From positions 1-6,728 of the forward strand of contig DNFZ01000014.1 of NCBI GenBank assembly GCA_003486785.1: a DNA stretch of 6,728 nucleotides, in the 5' to 3' direction. The stretch's first letter is position 1. Every line of letters begins with the position of its first letter. The notes under the pieces are model-generated. The model was given only the letters and a program-made list of their open reading frames with translations. It was not told the origin of the DNA and did no database searches. The position numbers and the translations under genes were made by a program. This document shows, in pieces, positions 1 to 5,240 of this stretch. This DNA is from Clostridiales bacterium. GTDB lineage: Bacteria; Bacillota; Clostridia; Christensenellales; CAG-138.

Positions 1-39
1 GCGTATCACGCGCGGCAAACTTGGGAAGACGGCGAGAAG

Positions 40-1281
40 GTGGTTACGGACACGGCGCGCATGCGCTACACCGCAAAACCTCAAACGAGCGAACTGCCAA
101 GAGCAAAATCGAAAAAGGATGAAAAGATTCATCTCTTTAGCCACGTAGAAGATGATTTTTTTGAGGACGAAGACGAGGAGGCGTTGCAGCACGGACGCAC
201 CACGCGCACGCGCATTTTCCGCACGGGCGCGTCCACAACCGCGCGCATCCACATCAACGAAACCGAAGAAACCATCCGCATGGCCGAGGCGCAGAAGAAA
301 GCGCGCGCGCGGGAAGCCGCGCGAAAACACGAGGAGTTTATCGAACGACAGCTGCAAAAGAAACAACGCGGCGAAATAGCCGCCAAGCTCTTTGGCAATC
401 TGGCGTTCGTGCTGCTGATCCTCGTCTCTGTCGGGGTTGGGCTGTACTATGGTTTTTTGCTTTCGGACATTGTGGTAATGGGCAACGAAAGCTACACCGA
501 AGCCTATATCATCGAGCGCTCCGAGCTTGAACTTGGAACGCATATGCTGTTTGTCGATTTAGACGAAGCGGAGAGCAATATCGCAAAGGACCCGTATCTA
601 CAGGTGGATTCGGTATCCTATATCTTCCCGGCTCGCGTTCGTATATTGGTGACGGAGCGCAAGGCGATTGCCGGGATCGTCGGACTCGACAGCAACGTGA
701 TCATCGATAAAAACGGCTTTGTGCTCTCCATGGCGGGCGGAACGGATATCTCCGATCTCATTCAGATAACCGGCGTAACCGTCACGGGCTTTCAGCTGGG
801 GCAGCGGCTCGGTCAGGGCAACGATTTTTCCACTGCGACGCTGGTGCAGCTCATCTCGGTTCTGGAGGAGTATGATCTGATCGGATCAATTAAATCCATC
901 GATTTAACCACACCGCTGGCGATCACGATGACCGCGCATAGCGGGCTAAAGATACACGTCGGTCAGGCAACGGAGCTGACCATGAAGACGGAAGTTTTGG
1001 CAAGGCTGCTGCCGTTGTTTTTCAGCAAGGGCATCAACAGCGGCACGCTCTATCTTTCTGCAAAAGGCGGAACGGTGTACTCCACCACGTCTTACACCGA
1101 CCGTACGCCGATCAATGTAGTAGACGATACAACCGATCTAAGCCAGCTGCCAGTGGATGCGGATGGAGACGGAATCGACGACATCACAGGTTTGCCGTAT
1201 ACGCCCATTTCCACCTCGGACCCGATCACTTCACTCCCGACGCCGACGCCGGCAGGCGGGGGAGATGATTTCCAAGGGTAG
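40..1281 (+). CDS. FtsQ/DivIB-type cell-division protein (start uncertain)
   Basis: This is a single-pass membrane protein of the FtsQ/DivIB family, which in other bacteria links early and late divisome proteins and controls septal peptidoglycan synthesis. With the GTG start at 40 it has 413 residues. The order is a charged cytoplasmic N-terminus with an acidic cluster (about 37-47), a basic helical stretch rich in Lys/Arg/Glu (about 75-112), one membrane helix (about 117-141) and a POTRA-like domain (about 143-212). Family hallmarks seen are a V-x-GN motif just after the membrane, a DPYL motif, FP-x-R-V-x-I-x-V-x-ER, and IDKNGFVL. The outer beta domain follows, then an Asp-rich loop (373-381) and a Pro/Thr/Gly-rich tail. 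The frame is open to base 1, so the real start may lie upstream; ATG at 61 is another option. A GGGAAG (23-28) sits a loose 11 bases before the GTG. The family call is firm; ftsQ versus divIB naming is not decided. Confidence 0.85.
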   Translation: MVTDTARMRYTAKPQTSELPRAKSKKDEKIHLFSHVEDDFFEDEDEEALQHGRTTRTRIFRTGASTTARIHINETEETIRMAEAQKKARAREAARKHEEFIERQLQKKQRGEIAAKLFGNLAFVLLILVSVGVGLYYGFLLSDIVVMGNESYTEAYIIERSELELGTHMLFVDLDEAESNIAKDPYLQVDSVSYIFPARVRILVTERKAIAGIVGLDSNVIIDKNGFVLSMAGGTDISDLIQITGVTVTGFQLGQRLGQGNDFSTATLVQLISVLEEYDLIGSIKSIDLTTPLAITMTAHSGLKIHVGQATELTMKTEVLARLLPLFFSKGINSGTLYLSAKGGTVYSTTSYTDRTPINVVDDTTDLSQLPVDADGDGIDDITGLPYTPISTSDPITSLPTPTPAGGGDDFQG

Positions 1282-1350
1282 AACGGTAGCGTCATTGGAT
1301 AAAAGACACACATTTATAATCAGGCAAAGTGACGATTTTCAAGGGTAGAA
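1264..1350 (+). repeat. Imperfect direct repeat of the ftsQ 3' end including its stop codon
   Basis: Bases 1264-1283 hold the last five codons of the division gene (Asp-Asp-Phe-Gln-Gly), the TAG stop and two further bases. Bases 1331-1350 repeat this with 18 of 20 identical, again encoding Asp-Asp-Phe-Gln-Gly-stop. The offset is 67 bases, so the second copy is in another frame. The two differences are both third-position C/T changes relative to the coding frame. It may be a remnant of a small tandem duplication. Confidence 0.6.
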
Positions 1351-1362
1351 AGCGACAATCAT

Positions 1363-1394
1363 AAAGCCATCCGCGTGCACGGATGGCTTTTGTA
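1363..1394 (+). terminator. Rho-independent terminator after ftsQ
   Basis: AAAGCCATCCG (1363-1373) pairs with CGGATGGCTTT (1380-1390) around a six-base loop, and a short T-rich tail follows. It lies between the convergent division gene and the minus-strand regulator. In the minus direction the T tract is short, so it should work mainly for the plus strand but may help insulate both genes. Confidence 0.85.
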
Positions 1395-1418
1395 TTGCCG
1401 AAGGCATGTAAAGTATAG

Positions 1419-1790
1419 TTATTCCCAACCCTTTTCTGCATGACGGCAGATAGCGGAAAAGGTCTCCGCGGAGATGTCGTGCTCCATGCGGCAAGCGTCC
1501 GCAAAGGCGGTCTCCTTCTGCACCCCAAGGCGCATGAGAAACTGAGCGAGTACACGGTGGCGTTTGTACATCTTTTCGGCGATCTCGCGCCCGCTGTCTG
1601 TGAGCGTGATGCATTTATCGTCCGCCATAATGATATAATCATTCTCCCGCAGAAGTTTTGTCGCGTGGCTGACGCTCGCCTTGGTCACACCAAGGCTGGT
1701 TGCGATATCCACAGAGCGCGCACAGCCGTTTTTCTCCTGTTGAATCAGAATCTGCTCCAGATAATCTTCAATCGATTCGTTGACCTGCAT
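1419..1790 (-). CDS. DtxR/MntR-family metal-dependent transcriptional regulator
   Basis: This 123-residue cytoplasmic repressor has a winged helix-turn-helix (about 5-65; ARSVDIATSLGVTKASVSHA is the HTH core) and a helical dimerisation/metal-binding domain (about 66-123). It lacks the C-terminal SH3-like domain of DtxR/IdeR, so its length fits the short MntR class (about 140). By alignment from memory with Bacillus MntR and DtxR, the visible ligand candidates are Asp9, Glu12, His78, Cys100, Glu103 and His104. Asp9 is MntR-like, while Cys100 in the ACRMEH motif matches DtxR Cys102 and replaces MntR Glu99. ATG at 1790 is chosen because GGAGGTG sits five bases upstream on this strand; the frame runs open further upstream but without family similarity. 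It is divergent to feoAB, so Fe2+-dependent repression of that operon is the likely job. Mn2+ sensing is the alternative. Confidence 0.9.
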   Translation of the reverse strand: MQVNESIEDYLEQILIQQEKNGCARSVDIATSLGVTKASVSHATKLLRENDYIIMADDKCITLTDSGREIAEKMYKRHRVLAQFLMRLGVQKETAFADACRMEHDISAETFSAICRHAEKGWE

Positions 1791-1795
1791 GACAG

Positions 1796-1802
1796 CACCT
1801 CC
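1796..1802 (-). promoter_or_regulatory. Shine-Dalgarno site fixing the regulator start
   Basis: Read on the minus strand this is GGAGGTG, ending five bases before the ATG at 1790. It decides that start against the longer upstream-open reading frame, whose extra 38 residues look like translated intergenic sequence. Confidence 0.85.
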
Positions 1803-1815
1803 GCTTCTTGTTCCT

Positions 1816-1844
1816 ATGCTACACCCATACGCCGCGAATTTCAA
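1816..1844 (-). promoter_or_regulatory. Candidate sigma-A promoter of the DtxR/MntR-type regulator
   Basis: On the minus strand TTGAAA (plus coordinates 1839-1844) is followed after 17 bases by TAGCAT (1816-1821). Start of transcription would be near 1809, giving a leader of about 20 bases to the ATG at 1790. This fits a separate promoter that does not overlap the divergent feo promoter. Confidence 0.55.
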
Positions 1845-1910
1845 GTTTAAATCAAATACGGCGATTGCAAAGCGGGATGCATGAAGACAGGCGGGTTTGG
1901 GCAATGGGGA

Positions 1911-1939
1911 TTGACAAGGGCGGTCAGAAGCTGTAAACT
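1911..1939 (+). promoter_or_regulatory. Candidate sigma-A promoter of the feo operon
   Basis: A perfect -35 box TTGACA (1911-1916) is followed after 17 bases by TAAACT (1934-1939; four of six consensus positions). Transcription would start near 1946, leaving a leader of about 110 bases before feoA. Two inverted repeats overlap or directly follow these elements, as expected for a repressed metal-uptake promoter. Confidence 0.65.
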
Positions 1940-1945
1940 TCTGAC
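1923..1945. promoter_or_regulatory. Perfect 8-bp inverted repeat over the feo -10 box (candidate operator)
   Basis: GTCAGAAG (1923-1930) and CTTCTGAC (1938-1945) form a perfect inverted repeat with a seven-base centre. It spans the promoter spacer and the -10 box, so a bound dimer would block RNA polymerase. The divergent DtxR/MntR-type protein is the obvious candidate ligand, by position only. Confidence 0.6.
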
Positions 1946-1949
1946 GCTA

Positions 1950-1965
1950 GTTAGAGAACGCTAAC
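1950..1965. promoter_or_regulatory. Second inverted repeat downstream of the feo start (candidate operator)
   Basis: GTTAG (1950-1954) and CTAAC (1961-1965) are inverted around six bases. The half-sites resemble those of the DtxR/IdeR box (GGTTAG/CTAACC), but in that box they are only one base apart. It could be a diverged operator next to the first palindrome or a small hairpin at the 5' end of the mRNA. Confidence 0.4.
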
Positions 1966-2054
1966 CTTCTGCGGCCGACCGGAAACATTGCATCCGGATT
2001 AGTCTTCTTGTAAGAAAACCGGCAGACGCAGGTGGAGAACGGAGCGAAAGAAAC

Positions 2055-2435
2055 ATGACACTGGACGAGCTTAAAATTGGAACGACTGGTGTGATTCGCG
2101 CAGTCGGCGGCGAAGGCGCGCTCAGGCTCCGGCTGCTCGATATGGGGCTGATCCCCAAGACGAAAGTGACCATGATCAAAGTCGCCCCAATGGGCGACCC
2201 GATCGAGATCTGCGTGCGCGGCTATGAACTGACGCTGCGAAAAGACGATGCGCGGAACATCGCGCTGGCGGAGGAAGAGGGAGACGAACATGGTATTTGC
2301 GCTTGCGGGAAACCAGAACTCGGGCAAGACGACGCTGTTCAATGCGCTTACGGGATCCAATCAGCGTGTCGGAAACTTTCCGGGCGTGACGGTGGAACAG
2401 AAAACGGGGGAGATTCGAGGCGCAAAGGGCGCTGA
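2055..2435 (+). CDS. feoA: FeoA, ferrous iron transport accessory protein, with overlapping C-terminal extension
   Basis: FeoA is a small cytoplasmic SH3-like protein that works with the FeoB permease in Fe2+ uptake. Residues 1-75 contain the family signature: an L-LDMGL-P motif (27-34), then VAPMGDPIEI (43-52), then R-YELTLRKDDA (55-66). Family members are usually about 75-80 residues. Here no stop occurs at that point, and the frame continues to 126 residues. Everything after about residue 79 is an out-of-frame reading of the first 146 bases of feoB, so it is unlikely to be an evolved domain. The start is supported by GGAG (2041-2044), ten bases upstream. It is first in the feo operon. A lost stop codon, or a base error near 2270-2290, would explain the tail. 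Confidence 0.9.
   Translation: MTLDELKIGTTGVIRAVGGEGALRLRLLDMGLIPKTKVTMIKVAPMGDPIEICVRGYELTLRKDDARNIALAEEEGDEHGICACGKPELGQDDAVQCAYGIQSACRKLSGRDGGTENGGDSRRKGR
2279..2283 (+). promoter_or_regulatory. Shine-Dalgarno site fixing the feoB start
   Basis: GGGAG lies six bases before the ATG at 2290, within a purine-rich run (2270-2283) inside the feoA end. It favours 2290 over an in-frame ATG at 2248, whose extra residues do not belong to the FeoB family, where the GTPase begins almost at residue 1. Confidence 0.75.
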
Positions 2436-4293
2436 GGTCGTCGATCTGCCGGGCATCTATTCCATTCGCCCTTATTCGCAGGAAGAGATCGTCTCCCGCG
2501 ATTTTATACTCGACGCCAAGCCGGACGGCATCATCAACATCGTGGATGCCACGAACATCGAGCGAAACCTCTATCTTACGCTGCAGCTACTGGAGCTGCG
2601 TATTCCCATGGTGATCGCGCTGAACATGATGGACGAGGTGCGCGACAACGGAGGCTCAATCGACGTTCAACTCATGAGCCGACAGCTCGGCGTGCCGGTC
2701 GTGCCCATCGTGGCGGCAAAGAACGAGGGCGTTTCCGAGCTGGTCAGCCAGGCGATGAGCGCAGTCAAGCGGCGTATGATCCCAGCGGTGCAGGATTTTT
2801 GCCCGGACGGCGCGGTCCACCGTTGCATTCATGCCGTTGCGCACGTTATTGAGGACCATGCGCGCGCCATCGGCGTTTCGCCGCGTTTTTGCGCAACGAA
2901 GCTCATCGAAGGGGATGCGCTGCTCTCCGAACGGCTGGAGCTGGATCAAAACGAGCTGGAACTCGTCGAGCACAGCGTTCTTGAAATGGAGCATGAAACC
3001 GGCTTTGACCGTAACGAAGCGCTCGCGGACATGCGGTATGCCTTTATCGAAAGCGTGGTCGCGGCGTCTGTTGTCAAGTGCCTTGAAAGCAAGGAGCGCC
3101 GCCGTAGCGTCCGGATCGATCAAATACTCACGGGGAAGTACACCGCGCTGCCCATGTTCTTCGGGGTGATGTTTCTCATTTTTTACCTGACGTTTCATGT
3201 CATCGGAAGCACGCTTTCAGATCTCTTTACTTCCGGCATCGACGCGCTGACGGCGATCGTTGATCGGGGGCTGACGGCATACGGCATCAATCCGGTGGTG
3301 AAGAGTCTCGTGGTGGATGGCATCTTCGCGGGAGTTGGCAGTGTGCTGAGCTTCCTGCCCCTCGTGGTGACGCTGTTCTTCTTTCTCTCTATATTGGAAG
3401 ATACAGGTTATATGGCGCGCGTCGCGTTTGTCATGGACCGTCTTCTGCGCAAAATCGGCCTTTCCGGCCGCAGTATCGTGCCGATGCTGATCGGCTTTGG
3501 GTGCTCTGTGCCCGCCATCATGGCAACGCGCACGCTGGCGAGCGATCGCGACCGCAAGATGACGATCTTGCTTGCGCCATTTATGAGCTGCTCGGCAAAG
3601 ATACCCATCTATGCGGTGTTCTGCGCGGCGTTTTTTGCGCAAGCGCAGGCGCTTGTGATGATCGGGTTGTATGTGGCTGGCATGGGTTTTGGTATACTCG
3701 TTGCATTGCTCTTAAAGAACACGGCGTTTCGCGGAAAGCCGGTTCCGTTTGTCATGGAGCTGCCAAACTATCGCATGCCCTCGCCCAAGAATGTGTTCCT
3801 TTTGCTCTGGGAAAAGGCAAAGGATTTTTTAGAACGCGCGTTCACCATCATTCTGCTGGCGAGCGTGGTTATTTGGTTTTTGCAAACGTTTGACCTGCGC
3901 CTGAATGTGGTAGCCGAGAGCGCGGGCAGCCTGCTTGCAGTGATTGGCCGCGGTATCGCGCCGATCTTCCGCCCGCTGGGGTTTGCGGACTGGCGGGTGG
4001 CAACCTCGCTCATCTCCGGCTTTGTCGCCAAAGAAGCGGTGGTCAGCACACTCTCGGTGCTGCTCGGCACGGGAATAGCGGAGCTGCATCTGGCGTTGCC
4101 TAGCCTCTTTTCGACGCTCTCCGCGCTGAGCTTCCTGCTCTTTACGCTGTTGTATACGCCCTGCGTCGCGGCAATTGCCACCGTGCGCAAGGAGCTCAAG
4201 TCCGGCTGGGCAACGCTCGGTGTGGTGATTTTGCAGTGCAGCATCGCATGGCTTATCGCCTTTGCCGCCTATCGGATCGGGGGATTGTTTTAA
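2290..4293 (+). CDS. feoB: FeoB, ferrous iron transporter with N-terminal GTPase domain
   Basis: FeoB is the inner-membrane Fe2+ permease of the Feo system. This copy of 667 residues appears complete. The N-terminal G domain shows G1 (GNQNSGKTT, 7-15), the G2 region GNFPGVTVE (28-36), G3 DLPG (52-55), G4 NMMD (112-115) and a G5-like VAAKNEG (141-147). A helical insertion domain of about 130 residues follows, then the membrane domain from about residue 285. Core motifs present are LEDTGYMARVAF, GCSVPAIMATRT (404-415, Cys405), SCSAKIP (433-439, Cys434), FVAKEAVVSTL (578-588) and YTPCVAAIAT (622-631, Cys625), matching the conserved pore-forming regions of the family. The gene starts inside the feoA frame and ends directly against the Cys-rich small gene. 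Expression is probably controlled from the operator-rich promoter upstream of feoA. No key motif is missing. Confidence 0.97.
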   Translation: MVFALAGNQNSGKTTLFNALTGSNQRVGNFPGVTVEQKTGEIRGAKGAEVVDLPGIYSIRPYSQEEIVSRDFILDAKPDGIINIVDATNIERNLYLTLQLLELRIPMVIALNMMDEVRDNGGSIDVQLMSRQLGVPVVPIVAAKNEGVSELVSQAMSAVKRRMIPAVQDFCPDGAVHRCIHAVAHVIEDHARAIGVSPRFCATKLIEGDALLSERLELDQNELELVEHSVLEMEHETGFDRNEALADMRYAFIESVVAASVVKCLESKERRRSVRIDQILTGKYTALPMFFGVMFLIFYLTFHVIGSTLSDLFTSGIDALTAIVDRGLTAYGINPVVKSLVVDGIFAGVGSVLSFLPLVVTLFFFLSILEDTGYMARVAFVMDRLLRKIGLSGRSIVPMLIGFGCSVPAIMATRTLASDRDRKMTILLAPFMSCSAKIPIYAVFCAAFFAQAQALVMIGLYVAGMGFGILVALLLKNTAFRGKPVPFVMELPNYRMPSPKNVFLLLWEKAKDFLERAFTIILLASVVIWFLQTFDLRLNVVAESAGSLLAVIGRGIAPIFRPLGFADWRVATSLISGFVAKEAVVSTLSVLLGTGIAELHLALPSLFSTLSALSFLLFTLLYTPCVAAIATVRKELKSGWATLGVVILQCSIAWLIAFAAYRIGGLF

Positions 4294-4458
4294 GTGAGGG
4301 TGCTGGATTATCTGATTCTGGCGCTCGTCGCGCTCATAGTGCTTTTCGCCGTTCGGCAAAGCGTGAAAAAGCGCGCCTCCGGCGTGGCGTGCGGCTGCGG
4401 CGGCTGCGCAGGCTGCAGCGTGCGGGAGAACTGCACGGAACAAGGCAAAGAAAAATAG
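4294..4458 (+). CDS. FeoB-associated Cys-rich membrane protein
   Basis: This small gene starts with GTG immediately after the feoB TAA and encodes 54 residues. It has one membrane helix (about 4-20), a basic stretch (RQSVKKR, 21-27) and a Cys-rich tail with Cys33, 35, 38, 41 and 47. This layout matches the FeoB-associated Cys-rich protein family found at the end of feo operons in Bacillota. Their role is not settled; binding or passing on of iron at the inner face of FeoB is the usual suggestion, and the basic residues after the helix place the Cys tail in the cytoplasm. GGGGGA (4279-4284) inside the feoB end lies nine bases before the GTG and supports this start. A second GTG at 4300 would also be in frame. 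Confidence 0.85.
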   Translation: MRVLDYLILALVALIVLFAVRQSVKKRASGVACGCGGCAGCSVRENCTEQGKEK

Positions 4459-4471
4459 TGTGCGCTCCACT

Positions 4472-4494
4472 CCGCCGGATCTCCGGCGGTTTTT
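4472..4494 (+). terminator. Rho-independent terminator of the feo operon
   Basis: CCGCCGG (4472-4478) pairs with CCGGCGG (4483-4489) around a four-base loop and is followed by five T residues (4490-4494). It lies 13 bases after the stop of the Cys-rich gene and closes the feo transcript. Confidence 0.93.
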
Positions 4495-4527
4495 CTGTGC
4501 TTGGCCGCTTTTCCGTGACAAGTCATA

Positions 4528-4555
4528 TTGACAAATCGCGGAATATCGCCATACT
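4528..4555 (+). promoter_or_regulatory. Candidate promoter of the permease/arsenate reductase operon
   Basis: TTGACA (4528-4533) is a perfect -35 box; CATACT (4550-4555) after 16 bases is a moderate -10 box. Transcription would begin near 4562, about 200 bases before the first gene. Confidence 0.5.
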
Positions 4556-4561
4556 GGTTTT

Positions 4562-4760
4562 CAATGATGCGAGAAAATCGCTTTCAGCATTGCGTTGGAA
4601 AAACGACAGACGGAATAGGCGGACGGAGCATAGGATGGGCAGATAAAGTTCACTCCTTCCGTGCGTGCTGAACCAAAGCCGCGTTTCGCGACCAGCTTAT
4701 TGCGTCCCCAAGAGAGAGAAGAGAATTTCACAAATACGCATTCAACCGGAGGTACGAGGC
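4562..4760 (+). promoter_or_regulatory. Long, potentially structured 5' leader without a gene
   Basis: No convincing reading frame lies between the candidate start of transcription and the TTG at 4761. Three local hairpins can be drawn. The first is CAATG/CATTG (4562-4566, 4588-4592) enclosing GCGA/TCGC (4569-4572, 4578-4581). The second is CGGACGGAG against CTCCTTCCG (4620-4628, 4653-4661; one mismatch). The third is AAGCCGCG against CGCG plus GCTT (4676-4683; 4687-4690, 4695-4698). No T-rich terminator follows, so control, if any, would be at translation or stability. I cannot match it to a known riboswitch class. Confidence 0.35.
4748..4753 (+). promoter_or_regulatory. Strong Shine-Dalgarno site deciding a TTG start
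   Basis: GGAGGT ends seven bases before TTG at 4761 and sets that codon as the start of the first permease half. The frame is open for about 95 bases further upstream, but that part reads as hydrophilic non-family sequence. Confidence 0.85.
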
Positions 4761-5240
4761 TTGTTTACCTATTTACTCTATACGCTGGCTATCATCGGGC
4801 TCGCGATTTCGTTTTTCAAGGATCGGCAGAAGACGAAAAGCGCACTGGTGAAGGCCTGGAAGTCGTTTGAGAATATCCTGCCGCAGATTCTGGTCATCTT
4901 TCTGATCATCGGTTTTGCGCTCGCCGTCTTCCCGCCGGAGACCATTCGCAAGCTGCTTGGTGCGGAGAGCGGGATGCTCGGCGTAATCGCGGCCGCAGTG
5001 CTCGGCGCGGTGACGCTCATGCCGGGGTTTGTCGCGTTTCCGCTGGCGGCAGCGTTGCTCAAGAGCGGAGCGGGGTATATGCAGCTGGCAGCGTTTGTCT
5101 CGGCGCTGATGATGGTTGGCGTCGTTACGATTCCCATCGAGCGAAAGACGTTTGGCATGCGCGCGACGCTGACGCGAAACATAGCGGCGTTTTGTTATTC
5201 GCTGGTGGTTGCGGTTGTGATGGGGGTGGTATTGGGATGA
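4761..5240 (+). CDS. Permease half protein A (DUF318/ArsP-like)
   Basis: This 159-residue integral membrane protein resembles one half of the DUF318 permease family, which includes the organoarsenical exporter ArsP. Predicted helices lie near 2-18, 38-57, 72-99, 105-124 and 139-158. The family-like core is P88-G-F-V-A-F-P94 followed by LAAALLKSG, and later an E-R-K-T-F-G-M-R cap (127-134). The same pattern recurs in the next gene (P129 to P135), so the two proteins look like the two homologous repeats of one permease, here made separately. A TTG start is chosen on the GGAGGT seven bases upstream. The stop overlaps the next start in ATGA, so the two should be translated in fixed ratio. Co-location with an arsenate reductase suggests arsenic export, but the substrate is inferred. 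Confidence 0.75.
   Translation: MFTYLLYTLAIIGLAISFFKDRQKTKSALVKAWKSFENILPQILVIFLIIGFALAVFPPETIRKLLGAESGMLGVIAAAVLGAVTLMPGFVAFPLAAALLKSGAGYMQLAAFVSALMMVGVVTIPIERKTFGMRATLTRNIAAFCYSLVVAVVMGVVLG

Noticed and set aside
1440..1850. A 136-codon plus-strand frame opposite the DtxR/MntR-type regulator
   Set aside because: The minus strand has a clear family match with a strong ribosome binding site, promoter and metal ligands. The plus-strand frame has no ribosome binding site and no recognisable motif.
1971..2054. A possible riboswitch in the feo leader (hairpin CCGGA/TCCGG at 1979-1983/1993-1997 and TTCTT/AAGAA near 2006-2016)
   Set aside because: The stems are short, there is no terminator alternative, and nothing matches a known metal-sensing riboswitch such as the NiCo or Mn class. 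The DNA palindromes at the promoter give a simpler control model.
2248..2289. An upstream in-frame ATG for feoB at 2248
   Set aside because: The extra 14 residues have no FeoB similarity. The family GTPase begins right at the N-terminus, and the ATG at 2290 has its own well-spaced GGGAG.
3829..4521. A 230-codon open frame on the minus strand across the end of feoB
   Set aside because: It is antisense to well-conserved FeoB motifs and the Cys-rich gene. Its translation is a low-complexity Arg/Ala/His-rich sequence with no domain pattern, and it is an effect of the GC-rich codon bias.
4564..4671. A possible 35-residue leader peptide (ATG ATG start) in the permease leader
   Set aside because: It has no Shine-Dalgarno site, would start about two bases after the likely transcription start, and has no runs of regulatory codons. 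The hairpin reading explains the region as well.
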